This document shows, piece after piece, positions 1 to 14,300 of a stretch of 64,000 nt of DNA. The stretch spans positions 10,468,331 through 10,532,330 of the forward strand of contig OZ023214.1 of NCBI GenBank assembly GCA_963995525.1, written 5' to 3'. The position numbers and the translations under genes were made by a program. The notes beneath the pieces are model-generated. The model did no database searches. It was given only the letters and a program-made list of their open reading frames with translations, and had not been told where the DNA came from. Each line of letters opens with the position of its first letter. The stretch's first letter is position 1. Source of the stretch: Escarpia spicata (lineage: Eukaryota; Annelida; Polychaeta; Sabellida; Siboglinidae).

Positions 1-2080
1 TTTCTTCCGATAGCTGCAGTCCATCATGTTCGTGTAGCCGGTCAAACTGGATAAACCCTTTAGATGTCCTGGAATGGATCCATCCCAAATTTGACATCTC
101 GCCGTACCACATTCTCGCTTGTTTCGACATTTCACCTTCAAACCATACATGTTATTACATTCACAGCTTTATATGATGGCATGGAAGTGCTGTCCACATG
201 GAACTACAGATTACAACCGAAGCAGACTCATAATGAGACATCATACTGCACCCCCCCCATTTAAACCTCAAACGGAACTCTTTTACCTTAGCGAGGTGGA
301 GCATATGCACCCATCACATCTCCCAACTTAAGGGCCTTTTGGCTGCCTAAGCTCAACACTGAGTGTGGATTGCCATACCACATTATACTTATTGACTTTA
401 CCCGTTTCTTATATTTACAATAATAGAACTCAAAAACACAAGTCCAACAACTAGAATTGGCTCATTTGTTCCTTTACACAATTTATTTATACAATATTAA
501 TTTACCTATACAGTATACCTTTACAATGTACCTTTGCACAAGATATTCACACAAATTATCCTTTAATATATATAAATAAATGATTTGGAGGATGGTAATA
601 TCAAGCAAAGTACTGAAATTTGACATAAATTATTAACCAATGAGCATTGATTACTTTTACTGGCATCTGAGTATACGTTAGTTATAATGGCCGTCTGGTA
701 CAATTTTACAATGTGATAAAATGGCCGCTCAAACTAAAATCTGACCACTACAAGTATGGATGAATTCTATGAAGCATCGGAGACTAAGACTGTGACTAAC
801 ATTGTTGTGTACTCTGTGATGGCAAACTTATATTATGATTTAGTAACACTGTGATAGTAATGTCATGATTAACCAATATGTACATCACTAAACTTAATCA
901 GCTTTAAATGTACTAGTATTTTTGAGTTAAAGTGTGAATTTTTACCACATGAATTTCCATTTGTGGACAAATAAAGGTTATTGTATTGTACTATTGTCCA
1001 TATTAAATTATACTATTATTGTTTATTATTGTTAATGTATATAACTTTGATAGCACAGTACAGCATATAAATAATATGCATAATTAATTGTTGCAACAAA
1101 CAAATTGTTACTAAAAACAAAATAATACATTATTGTATCATAGCATGATAAATTAACTCTGATAGACAGTATTAAAACGCAGCAAACCAATAACCGTAAT
1201 AAATACTATCAGCTGCAGTCAACATTAAATTTATTGAATTAATTAATTTAATGAAACATTGTGTATTTTACTGACTTTTTACAATAATTATTAATGAAAT
1301 ATGAATTGTGATCTATCCCCATGTTTGAAGTCAATCATAAAGTGGCGCCAACTGCCGGAGTTTACGGTGGAACTAATGAATACACGCAAAAACAAGTGAA
1401 TATATTGTACATTTTGATCGATGACAGTAAATTTAATTGTTTGATCACGTGACAAATGTATATGTTTCGAATAGGTGTTGTAAATATATGATGTGAAGTT
1501 TGGTGACTGCAGGTGACTGTTACCATGGTTTTTTTGAGGTGCGGGCCTAAACTACAAAAGTACCGACATCCAGGGCTACCCAAGATCAAGTGGAACTTGG
1601 AAGTGCTGCAAACTTGCCAGCGAAACTTTTATATAATTTGCACTTATTAATTTAATGCATACACGCCTGTTTCGCGAACACACCTGAAGAATTGATCTTC
1701 ATCAAATGCTCTATACATCGATCCGTGAAACATCTTCGGAAATATGCGCAAATCCACAAAAGTTAACAAGACTTGCTCTGACCACACTTTTGGTTTTGTT
1801 TACCAAACATGGATTCCCAAACGACAGTTCCCTATATATACTGCGCATGTGTGAGCCCCTTTCAGACATGAGTACCGCCATCTAGCGAATAGAACACACA
1901 TATTTTACCAAACCGATTTTTTGCAAACAGAGAACTACTACAATCGAACCGATTGTTGTGGTATTTTTTATTACTCTACAGGCTCGTGTTTTCTGTGGAT
2001 AACGACATTTAATTTACCACCGGCAAGCGGAAAAACGGCATTGCACTGACGAACTGCTGCCACCTCTCGGGTCTTATGTC
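1..2080. other. 5' flank of GOT2, no gene recognised
   Basis: AT-rich sequence with only short chance reading frames. I see no conserved coding stretch, RNA gene or clear transposon boundary. A CTCF-like motif lies at 1874-1889 (see findings). Confidence 0.5.
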
Positions 2081-2092
2081 AGGTTATCGCGA

Positions 2093-2197
2093 TGACGCAC
2101 AGCGGAGTCACGTGAACGGCGAGCTCCATAAATACCTACTTCACCGGCTTGAGGAGTGACCTTGACTCTGTATTTACCGGTGTCGACAAAAGCCAAA
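2093..2197 (+). promoter_or_regulatory. Putative GOT2 promoter and 5' UTR
   Basis: This stretch is visibly richer in GC and CpG than its surroundings. It holds a CRE-like TGACGCA (2093-2099), a palindromic E-box CACGTG (2109-2114) and a TATA-like ATAAATA (2128-2134) lying 64-70 bases before the start codon. That order would place transcription initiation near 2158-2165. The motifs are seen; the promoter role is inferred from position alone. Confidence 0.4.
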
Positions 2198-2301
2198 ATG
2201 ACAGGAACGCTCGCAAACGTTTCGAAAATGTTCACACCCAGGGTGTTCCGTCTACAGGCGAGGGTTCTGCAGACGCTACCACAAACCAACATCAGATCTG
2301 C
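2198..2301 (+). CDS. GOT2: GOT2 exon 1 (transit peptide)
   Basis: 104 nt coding for the basic presequence (contains [14 protein letters not shown]). The donor is GT at 2302 (gtacgt), leaving phase 2. A competing gtaaat four bases later ends in phase 0 and does not fit exon 2, so 2302 is chosen. Joining gives RSA-SWWSG, matching the family. Confidence 0.85.
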
Positions 2302-5300
2302 GTACGTAAATATGTATTTTTCAGGGTCGACATCGTACAGAAGCATGCATTTGATGGGTCTTAAGAAGGGCATTCGTGCATTGACACACATGGCTAACGC
2401 ACGAACGCGTCTTTGTTAGTTTGTTTGTATCCGGGAATGATCCCTTAATGTTGTAATTTGGTGCAATCTACGTTGGTCGAGGCCTCCTTTACAACCATGG
2501 ATGATTCTCCGGACAATACAGCATAATTACAAATTAATAAGTTCCATATCGTGACCGTCGGCGTCGAAAACGAAGTACCGACCGAGTGTTGTTGTCGTTG
2601 ATGTTTCTCGTATGCCAGTAGACTGTAAGTACAGAGTACTACAGTAGACTATGGACCGTAAATCCGTAATGCATATCCTAGTAAACACGTATCTAGTAAC
2701 GACGAAATGTATAGCTTAGACTGGATCTGAGAGTGTGATTTAGACCCTCTCGGAAGTTTTTTGCTACAAAGTTTTTGGCACGTGCAAAATTGCATGGCAC
2801 TCTGAGTCTGGTACCGGATTATTCAGTTTATTGTGGGGTCACTCACCATTCACCCATAGTATTGTGTTATCATCATGAAAGTTTGTGCATGTTAGTATAG
2901 TGAATAAAATACTAACTACAGTCGCGCCTCGTTATAACGCGGTAGTTGGGGTCCACGAAATGAATCCGCGTTATAAACGTGGCACATTCCCATATCTGCC
3001 GTCAGGGGCGCTACGACGACGACCGACACCGCTGCTGCACGAAGAACGCCATCGAAGCCAACGAAAGTGTGCACGTCGCGCAGTCTATACGCAGTTTATG
3101 AAGCTTATTAAACTACCAGCCAACGTCAATGTGTATTCTGTTTAAATGTCGTACACTGTTGGACACTGTTGAATGTTGAACTGAATAAAATTCATGAATT
3201 GTGTACCGTTTTTAAATAAACAACGGACCAACAAGCCACGGTTAACTGAACGATAATATGGTACCGCTGACGTAAGATCTAAAATAATGACCTGGCACTC
3301 AGCAGCCGAATACGCAAATGATTTGAGAAACGCTGTGTTAGAGTTGATAAAGGATTTAAAGCTATAAGTACGCTCACAATTGGCTTAACTTCGTCTTTCA
3401 ATCAATATAAAAATACCAATTTAGAAAGCACATTTACCGTGCCGAACAATATTACGAATCATCAATTCATATGCGGTTGACGAATTAATATTTTGGCGCA
3501 CCAGTACAGGCAGTAGCTTTGCGTTCATCGCAGTGAAAAGCTAATATTTGTTACACAATGTTAGCTTTGATCTTGCCTATTAAGCTGTATTAAGACGTAT
3601 TTAACCCATTCTTAAGCAAGGCGTATTTGTGAATTTCAATTGCATTTTACAAGCCACCCGGTGCCGAAACAAGGCGAACTGGCGATCCGCGGAAGCCATG
3701 AGCATGACTAGCAGATTGGAAACGATTCGTTTGATGTCAGCGCAAAACAGACAATACCTCGCTCCACATTTTCTGTTCCTAAAGTTAAAACTGACCATAA
3801 TTATAGATAACTTCACACAAAACAATTGACAGTTATTACCGTGTTAATATAGTTTGTCATAGCGCCCATTTCCCCCCATGGCGGCAAAAATTTGGGGTCC
3901 ATGACCAACCGCGTTATAACGAGGCGCGACTGTATATGATTATTTGAATTTTATGTAACGCCAAACATTTATATTTAGATTAAATTGTTTCACCACTGTG
4001 CAGCTGAGGGGTGATATGAACTTGGGGGTAACACTGATTTTTTTACAATTTTGTTTTTTAAAGTTATGTTAATAATATTTAAATAATTGTTGCCATGTTT
4101 GTAAGCCAGTACATGTTCATGTTAACTAACACATTTTTATAGTCAATCGATATTAGTGCTGTTAATTACTGCTATTTACTGATACTTTGATTACTGTTTT
4201 TTTATATCTTGATAATGTATTGTTAAGTTGTCAGGTGATACTTTAGTTAATAATAATTATTATTTCTTTCTTATATAGCGCACCTACAATGGTTAATCAC
4301 TTAATGCAAATACATAAATATCATCATTTCATATATAGTTTAAAATACTAAAGTGCTACAACATATGTAATCATTACTACTAAGTAAAATCAACTATACT
4401 GTTTTAAAATATATAAATAAACACAAGTATGCAAGCTGTTAAAACAATAAAATTGATTAATTATAATATTCAATTAATTAAAATAAATGTATCAATTAAG
4501 ATCATCAAATGTTAAAGGAAATAAAAACAAGGCATTAGCTAAAATCCGTTTTCCATGTGTACACAAAGTTTAACATTGTATGTAACATTCGAGAACATTA
4601 CAAAAATAAAGAAAAATACATTTGTAGCATATATTCGATTTTAAATCCGTTTGTGAAGCGATTCCCGCGTAAAATAAAAATTTTATGAGCTAGGCGATCA
4701 CGTGGTATCTTAACGTCACATATGACTCATACTCGCAGCAGGCCGACCTTTCTATGCATTCAGAGCATGTTTGTATGGATAGTTTTGGGGTCGAAACGAG
4801 CGTCAGAATTAGTTATTGTGCAATATTCCGATGTAATACAAACACTAGTGATCATAGAGGAACAAGCAGTTATCTTACGGTTCCACATGAATTCAATTTT
4901 ATTCAAAACAATGAATGCGAATGAGCCTACAAGTCGACTAGGTATCGCCGAGCTTGGGCTCGTTTTCAGAATAATGATATCGAATGCAACCAACGGGAGA
5001 TAATGTACACCAATATACATACGTAGCAAACATATATCGTATCCAGCTACAGAAAGTAACATGTATAAGTGTATAATCTTATAATATCACTAGAATATCG
5101 ATGTATGAAGATGGAGTTATACAATTTATCATAACAGCTTAAATCAGTCAGCGAATTTCTGTCGGTCCTGCTAGCTCATTTGGTAAAGGCGTTGGTTCCT
5201 TGGCATTTATTTTGTAATCAGACTTTTTGGTTTATGTAATATAAACCAAATCATTTTTATACTATGATGCACTGTGTGTAAATATTTTTGTAGTAATTAT

Positions 5301-8300
5301 TTATTCGCCAAAAAATGAAAATATGGTAATTATATATAACGATGTTTCTAAATTGTATTTATCCAGACAGATCACCATTTGTTTTCACATATATAATTAC
5401 AATATATTACAGTACAATATATATATATACATTCTATATCCATTACATTATATTTGTTTGGATAAATACAATTTAGAAACATCGTTATATAATTCCCATA
5501 TTTTAATTTTTGTGGCGAATAAATAATTACTACAAAAATTTTAAAAATATTTACAAACAGTGCATCATAAAAATGTATAAAAATGATTTGGTTGATATTA
5601 CTTGGTGAAAACATTAAAAAAAAAGTGTTAAAACGTCAATGGTTTGGTATCGGGATCGAACCGGCGTCGCCCGATTACAAAATAAATGCCAAGGAACCAA
5701 CACCTTTACCAAATGAGCTAGCAGGACCGACAGAAATTTGCTGACTGATTTAAGTTGTTATGATAAATTGTACAACTCCTCCTTCATACATCGATATTCT
5801 AGTGATATTATAAGATTATACACGTTACTTTCTGTAGCTGGATACAATATATGTTTGTTATGTATGTTTATTGATGTAGATTATCTCCCGTTGATTGCAT
5901 CCGATATAATTATTCTAAAAATGAGCCCAAGCTCAGCGAAACCTAGTCGACTTGTAGGCCCATTCGCATTCATTGTTTTGAATAAAATTGGATTCATGTG
6001 GAACCGTAAGATAACTGCTTGTTCCTCTATGATGACTAGTGTTTGTATTACATAGGAATATCGCATAATAACTCATTTTGACGTTCGTTTCGATCCGAAA
6101 GCTGTCCTTGTAAACATGCTTTGAATGCATGGAAAGGGTCGGCCTGATGCGACTATGGGTCATATGTGACGTCACATATCGGCATCCCGTAAAGCACGCC
6201 AAAAATATGCATATTCGAAAATGTCCGGATGCACAGCATAAAATGTGGAATTTCTAATTCATTGAATTTTGTTTGGCTTGGTGGACATGGAAATAGATAG
6301 CAGGATGTAATATAATATGAGTTCAAGCCATAGATGTTTTTATTCCCTTTAAAATAATATGTGAAAAGATGCGTCTTCAGTGCAACTTTAAACTGATTGA
6401 CACTAGTGCGTTGGCGCACTGTGAGTGGTAGTTGATTTAGTTAAGTGACTACCGGTAACATTGTAAGAATTAATTTGTTTTTTGCATTTGTAACTTATTT
6501 GTCAGTAAATACTGTGTCATTATGACTCATTAAGGAGTAACTCCCAGGTTAACATGTTTAATTAACTCATGTCATATATTTGTCTGCTATGTGCAGTGTA
6601 TCAGTAACTATCATGAGATTATCATTTATAACAAGGCATATGTTACACATCTAGCTGTTAAGTGTCATGCTATACAAATACTGAAGTAAAGTTATTTTGT
6701 AAGTTCACCTGAAACTCTCAGGTTGGTCCCTCTCTGGATTTTGTTTACAGTTATAATGTGCCATTTCTGACATGTTTTTCTTAATTAATATATACTTAAG
6801 TTCATAACAAAAACTAATTATTCTTTACTGGTAATTGTTACCTGTTATACTTTGGAGAAACTGCTTAGGTTGTCAGTTTTCAGTTAGTGTATGAGCAAAA
6901 CTGTGGACAGGAAGATAATTAGACAGTTTTGATAACTTACTAAATTATGCCTGAGTGAATACATGGTGTATGTACTAATTAGATCACCCTTTTCCAAATA
7001 AAAATTTCTCAACATCCAAATACAGCCTAAGGGTAAGCTAAAATATTGTCATTAAATGCTGTTTAATGTATTCAGGTCATGGTGGTCTGGTGTGGAGCTG
7101 GGCCCTCCGGATGCTATCCTTGGCATCACAGAGGCATTCAAGAAATGTGACAACCCAAACAAGATCAACTTAGGTGTAGGGGCATACCGCGATGACAACG
7201 GCAAACCATTTGTTCTGCCCACTGTCAGAGAGGTGGGTTGTGATCACTAAATTAAGGGCTGTTACTGCAGCATCATGGCTGAGGAAGCTGCATGTAAAGT
7301 ACTTAATATCCCGAAATGATTAGCCTCTGACAGGAGTGCAAATAAGATTACAAGGTTATTTTATTTGATTAAAATTAATAATAAAAGTTTGAACACTTAA
7401 CATGACAACGCAATCTGAATCTCAAAGGAGTGTCTGCCCTTTAGTTTTCAGTTCAATAATGTGTCTCCCGTTGTCCTGCGTAATTTGTTTTTGTCTCATC
7501 ATAATGTCTTTTACTAAGTGTCATTGAATTATGATGTTATGCTTACAGCAATGTCTCATATCTAGATGAAGTGTGATCCTTACGACATGTAACAATTAGA
7601 TGAATTTACAACACGGCTGTAGTTACTGTTGAACCTTTCCTGCATCTTGGATTCTAAATGTGCATTCTGTTGCACTGTGGCATTGATGTAGCTATTCTGG
7701 GCAATGCAAAAGTCATCAGCTTCTAATAAGTTGTAAGAATAACACTGTGAGCTATGAGCAGTAAGAAACACACAGCGCCTCGCCTCGGTTGTATAATGAC
7801 ATTCCACCATCCATTGTACTGTACAGTTATGTTTGACTGGCGTGGCAGTATGTGGAGATGTACTAATACGTGGTAGACTAGTATGTTTGAAATGGAAGTG
7901 GTGGGGCAACATTTAAAATATTTACCCTTCAGATCCTTAGAAGTAATATTGTAAGAAATGCTGATTTTTGTTATACTGTGCTTATAATTTCTTGTCACAT
8001 ACACATTCCTCTACATGGCTTAGGACCAGATACTTAAGGCTTCTACGTGAGAGCGCAGCCGTCGTCAGACTGAAGTCCAGCTGATGATTATTTTTTATAT
8101 ACCAGCATTAATTTGTTTACGGTTGTACATGTTCATTAGAACAGTGACTTCCTTAAATCAGTCTATGGAAAGCCCTCTAGTGGCTTGTGCATGACAAGTA
8201 CAAATTTATTGTGATTTTAGTGATCTATTTTAATGTTTTCTGTATTTTCTACAATACCCGGACAATAATAAATATGCAAACATTCTATCATCAGTCAGTT

Positions 8301-11300
8301 GTGTACAGGTGAGGACAGGTAACAACGTTCGCATGTTACCTGAGGCTGAGAGTCAAGTCATTTTTACTTGCACCATATATGATAGTAATATGTTCTTGTT
8401 GATAAATTTTGACCATTTATTCCAGTGAGTTCTGTGTATTCCAGGCTGAGAAGAAAATGGCCACCCAGAGTTTGGACCATGAGTATGGTCCAATCAGTGG
8501 TTTGGCAGACTTCACCCGACTGTCAGCCGAGCTGGCATTTGGAACCAGCGGTGATGTCATCAAGGCTGGCAGGGTCAGTAGAGTTCATAGATGGCACATT
8601 GTAAAATTTAAAACCTGGTACACAAGTCAGTCAGTGTTTTATTTCCAGATGAAAATGCAACAACATAACATAATCTTATAAAGTAAATTAGGTTGAAAAC
8701 ATTAGAAACTGTTAAAAATCACCAGTTATTGTTGCACATTTTGTTTACCTTTTAAACAATTAGAAAATGTGCAAGTACAGTGCATCACTAGATGGGACAA
8801 TAATATGATGTGTCTAATTGGAACCATTTGTTTGTTTACATTATCACTTGAATATGGTGCCACAACTTGCCAAAGAAATATCTGTATTGTGTGAGCTTGT
8901 TAGGGCAGTAACGCATCCTGAACCTGCGTTTGTAGAATGCCACAGTGCAGGGCATCTCTGGCACAGGATCACTAAACCTTGGAGCTGCCTACTTGGTATG
9001 TAGTAAAATACAGTGTCTTTGTATATTTCACATTAACATGGTGTATGATGTGCAAAAACAGTTTTAGACACACTTGTTATACAACCATGTCATCTACTAT
9101 ACAACCATGTCATCTATTATACAACCATGTCATCTACTACACAACCATGTCATCTATTATACAACCATGTCATCTATTATACAACCATGTCATCTACTAT
9201 ACAACCATGTCATATATTATACAACCATGTCATCTACTATACAACCATGTCATTTATTATACAACCATGTCATCCACTATACAACCATGTCATCTATTAT
9301 ACAACCATGTCATCTATTATACAACCATGTCATCTACTATACAACCATGTCGTCTATTATACAACCATGTCATCTATTATACAACCATGTCATCTATTAT
9401 ACAACCATGTCATCTATTATACAACCATGTCATCTACTATACAACCATGTCATCTATTATACAACCATGTCATCTATTATACAACCATGTCATCTACTCT
9501 ATTTTTCCCATCTGGTCTACTGGTCTTTTATTTACTGTGGTAATAGCTCAACAAGAATTCATATGTAGCAGCAGAAAGTGCACATCAAAAGGAAGTAAAA
9601 CCATTATTTAGTCATTGTTATGAAGCACTTTGAGTGATTGTTATTAATTGCAATTGGTCATTAGTGAGTCCCTAATTAATGGTCTTAGCATCCCACAGCT
9701 ATTCCCACCCCAGCATTATGTTAGTAGCCTACCCCTTCAACTGGGGTAACTTTGCAAACAGGAGTAGACCAACTGGGGTTACCATGCAACATGTAGCCGA
9801 AATGGGTGTAAACCAACTGGAAGAATCGACAAGAAGGCATACGTCAGTCAGCAGCAGGAGAAACACTCTCAGTACTAGTGGTGACTTGTTATGTAAACTG
9901 TTGATGTAACAAAGTCTTGTTGATGCAGCGCTGAAAGGGTTGTTCCTTGGGATTACGGTACCATTAGCTGTGACAAAACGTCACTTAATCTTCACAGCAG
10001 TCATCTGGCATGTGTTGACTCACTAGGGGCTTATGTGGAAAGGCGAATGGTTCTGTGTGCAGCCAAGTATGATACCAGGATGTGTGCCAAGGTCTTAAGT
10101 TGGTTGTTGCATGTTTAAGGTGAAGAGTTTTAAAAAATTGAGGTCTTAAAATTATGCTAATTTTAATTTCATCAAACTATGCCCAGTCATAGGCTATAAT
10201 TCAGCAATGGTAGACTTCACGGAGTATCATATTTAACATTGAATATTTGTCTTAAGAAAAAGGTTAGACAGTTTTGAAATATTGGTATTAAAAAGTTCTT
10301 AAATTTCAACTCAGATACGGATTTACTAATTCTTACACAGTAAATTACATAATTCTCTGACAGAAGTGCAGTCGAAGTAAGAGATGGAATTTAACTTGTA
10401 TTAGTGCTCCCTTTTACCTGAAACTGTGTAGATATTATTTTATCTTATCTTGTTCAAAGGTGGTAACATGAAAATGCAAAAAACATACAGAATTGTGAAT
10501 GTGTGTCTGTGGTTTGGTCATCACTATACATTGCAGGGAAAATAAATTGCTACAGTGGTGCCACCCATCAGGTGGAATATATATTAATGAATATCAGCAT
10601 TGATGCAGTTGTGGAATAGGGCAGTGTAGTGGCAATGTATTGGCAACTGTGTCGCATTTTAATCCAGTGGCTATTGGATGTAGTTTTGGAAGCCATTTCT
10701 GAACATGTTAGTGGGGGTAGGTCATTTTGTTGGACTTTGCAAATTGTCTAGGCCACTCCTTAGTAAAATTGTATTGTTCATGTGTATTATGTTGAAAACA
10801 GAACAAGTGGCACCAGGGAAACAAGGTTGTCTACATTCCCACGCCCTCTTGGGGAAATCACACCCCCATCTTCAAGTAAGATCACTTTATTTATCTGAAT
10901 CTAGAACGAGATATTCCAGTATGATTTTATTACTTGATATAATGTGCTGCATGTAGAGTATTGCTTAATGCAGTGGCAAGGTTTATTATATGTGACTTAA
11001 TGTGGCTGGTGAAAAGCCACAGCAACTGTTGCAGTGTAATAATATACGGTAGGTACCATTTCTTGATTAAAGTTTTATTGCCTACATTTATTCAACTCTT
11101 GTTGCGTTAAAGAGGTTAGGTAATCTATGCCAAGTGGACAGCCTTTGTGGCAATTAACAGGCTGCAGTTGACTTTACAGTATGTAAAAAGTAGTTCAAAG
11201 TTCAGTTGCTAAATTTAGATATCCCACTGTTTCCGAAACATTATTGAATTAAGTAGATGCAATGGTACTGACATATACACGATATTGTCTATTTTGGGAT

Positions 11301-14300
11301 AATTAAATGTCATTGCACATAAAGCCATTTCTATCTGCATGGTGGCAATATAAAACTTTGTTTTCTTATTGAATGAAAAATGCATTCAGTTTCAAAATCA
11401 TTTTAATCACGTCACTTACTGTCTGTATGTCATGACTTATTAACTACGACTTGTAGGACGTCTGGCCTGGATGTGAAGCAGTACCGCTACTATGAACCCA
11501 GCAACTGTGGCTTTGACTTCAAAGGCGCAATGGAAGACATTTCGGTGCGCTGCCTTTCCATGTACATATTCCACAATGATAATTTTGTCCCAAAAATGTG
11601 TTGTACGTAAGTGTTTCATGGCACAAATAACGGTGAAAAGCATCATGAGTGAAATTAGATGCATTTCTGACACTGCTCTACAGGTCATTACTGTGCCAGG
11701 GTTACGTCTGTGCCAACAGTGTAGTTTGGATGAGGGACATACGTGCAATGTTTGGCAAGTGTGGTGTTCAAAACAGGTTTTTCATATTGCTGTATCTACA
11801 TTTGTAAGCTATGTGGCGCCACATGTACCCTATTGCTGTAATCATACGTTAGATGGCGCTACAATCGGTGAGCTGGTGTGCGAATGCCTTGTGAACGAAA
11901 GAACAACTGCATTGTCTTATACATGACTAGTGTAGTTTATTTTAACATTTTGTGTTTGCAGAAAATTCCAGAGTGTTCAGTGATCCTGCTTCATGCGTGT
12001 GCTCACAACCCCACTGGAGTTGACCCCAGGGTGAGGCGCTTTCTCTCACAAATACTTGCATGCTCACTTGGGTTGTTGTCATGTTTTAGTCATGATTGTA
12101 GTTGTCATCTACAACTTCCAGTCATACTCTTACTTAGTCAGTTTTCATTACAAGATTATGTAATTGTTATGATTAAACCCATGTAATTAGTTAAGGTGAA
12201 AGGAATATTTTTATGTAATTATACTTTTGTTTACTAGAGTATTCAGTGTACGTAGTGCCAACAGATTTGAAAAGATCTGATGTGGTTCTAGTACAGGCAT
12301 GGGGGGGGGTAGTTCAGTCAGAACACTATTACATGTCAGTTTTGTAAGACACCAGTGATCAATAAATAACATTGGGTGTGATTCAATAAAGCGAGATCAT
12401 TCAGTCAGCAGCAAGACAATTTATGAAAAAGACATAGGTTTCTAAAGAGGACGACAACCAGAATTTCTTCAGACCAATATGAGTAAGACGTTTCTAGTAT
12501 TTTGACAGAGATTGTGTCAGGTGGTAAAGATTTCAGTTTTTCCTTGCGCATGTATTTACTTAGGATTGCAAATAAACTATTTATTTTCCTTATCAAGTCA
12601 ATAACTTCTAGGGTTGGTTACATTTAATGGGATCAGTTGGGTCACCAAAACAAATGTTATTCTGTAAGGCCTAAATCCTTTAGCTGCCCCAGTTTTCTAT
12701 TAGTAATGGCACCATTCTTTGAGATTAACTTTGGAAATGTGAGAATTTGTTGATGTCTATCTGAGTTCTGTTATTTCTTCTGCGTATTGTCCAACATAAG
12801 TGTTTCCTTACAGCCGGAACAGTGGAAGGAGTTGAGCAGTCTTATCAAGAAGAAAAACCTTTTGCCGTTCTTTGATATGGCTTACCAGGGCTTTGCCAGC
12901 GGAAACATTGACAAAGACGCGTTTGCTCTGCGGCAGTTTGTCGAGGACGGCCACCAAGTGTTGTTGGCGCAGTCGTTTGCCAAGAACATGGGACTCTACG
13001 GTAAATATAGAATTATTGCATTGAAAAAATTGATATATCAATATGCTAACTTTTGATGATTGTAAGTGTATCTCCTCTCAGGCACTGATGTCCACTCGCC
13101 TCTTTCTAGGCTTGTTCACTTTCCTTGGATCATTGTAAGTGTATCTCCCCTCAGGTGCTGATGTCCGCTCGTCTCTTTCTAGGCTTGTTCACTTCCTTGG
13201 ATCATTGTAAGTTTATCTCCCCTCAGGTGCTGATGTCCACTCACCTCTTTCTATGCTTGTTCACTTCCTTGGATCATTGTAAGTGTATCTCACCTCAGGT
13301 GCTGATTTCCATTCGCCTGTTTCTATGCTTGTTCGCTTCCTTGGATCATTGTAAATGTATTTCCCCTCAGGCACTGATGTCCACTTGCCTCTTTCTATGC
13401 TTGTTCACTTCCTTGGATCATTGTAAATGTATCTCCCCTCAGGTGCTGATTTCCACTCGCCTCTTTCTAGGATTGTTCACTTCCTTGGATCATTGTAATT
13501 GTATCTCCCCTCAGGTGCTGATGTCCACTTGCCTCTTTCTATGCTTGTTCACTTCCTTGGATCATTGTAAGTATATCTCCCCTCAGGTGCTGATATCCGC
13601 TCACCTCTTTCTATGCTTGTTCACTTCCTTGGATCATTGTAAGTGTATCCCCCCTCAGGTGCTGATGTCCGCTCGTCTCTTTCTAGGCTTGTTCACTTCC
13701 TTGGAACATTGTAAATGTATCTCCCCTCAGGTGCTGATGTCCACTCGCCTCTTTCTAGGCTTGTTCACTTCCTTGGATCATTGTAAGTTTATCTCCCCTC
13801 AGGTGCTGATGTCCACTCACCTCTTTCTATGCTTGTTCACTTCCTTGGATCATTGTAAGTGTATCTCACCTCAGGTGCTGATTTCCATTCGCCTCTTTCT
13901 ATGCTTGTTCACTTCCTTGGATCATTGTAAATGTATTTCCCCTCAGGCACTGATGTCCACTTGCCTCTTTCTATGCTTGTTCACTTCCTTGGATCATTGT
14001 AATTGTATCTCCCCTCAGGTGCTGATGTCCACTTGCCTCTTTCTATGCTTGTTCACTTCCTTGGATCATTGTAAGTATATCTCCCCTCAGGTGCTGATAT
14101 CCGCTCACCTCTTTCTATGCTTGTTCACTTCCTTGGATCATTGTAAGTGTATCCCTCCTCAGGTGCTGATGTCCGCTCGCCTCTTTCTATGCTTGTTCAC
14201 TTCCTTGGATCATTGTAAGTGTATCTCCCCTCAGGTGCTGATGTCCGCTCGCCTCTTTCTATGCTTGTTCACTTCCTTGGATCATTGTAATTGTATCTCC

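Larger units (their letters stand above)
4710..6177. repeat. Long palindrome, arms about 0.7 kb, centre near 5.42 kb
   Basis: The sequence from about 4710 reappears inverted up to about 6177. Matching landmarks are cagcaggccgacc (4736) against ggtcggcctgatg (6138), the shared ttacggttccacatgaat word, and cgatgtttctaaattgtatt (5340) against its complement at about 5465. Arms look roughly 85-90% alike by eye, with small indels. The arms contain a tRNA-like segment. It may be a foldback or MITE-like element, or a SINE-containing inverted duplication; no clear target duplication was identified. Confidence 0.75.
2302..7075 (+). other. GOT2 intron 1 (4.8 kb)
   Basis: Contains a pogo-like element, a large palindrome with tRNA-like arms and a LINE reverse-transcriptase C-terminal remnant, each listed separately. 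The stretches 2420-2910, 3935-4700 and 6480-7040 are AT-rich with nothing recognisable. Confidence 0.8.

Noticed and set aside
2156..2197. Upstream extension of GOT2 from GTG 2156
   Set aside because: The first in-frame ATG is 2198, with good context and a normal transit peptide length.
2306..2311. Alternative GOT2 exon 1 donor gtaaat
   Set aside because: It would leave phase 0, incompatible with exon 2 (needs phase 2); the gtacgt at 2302 fits phase and homology.
4722..5003. Protein-coding frames shared by 4722-5003 (+) and 5881-6202 (-)
   Set aside because: Similarity of the two frames reflects the palindrome; frames are interrupted differently in each arm and show no known domain.
8979..9611. 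Open frames of 138-210 codons in all three forward frames
   Set aside because: All come from the 20-bp stop-free repeat.
9679..9909. Possible GOT2 exon with NWGN
   Set aside because: Resembles WGNH only by chance; the true WGNH exon is 10802-10875, with correct phases and flanking residues.
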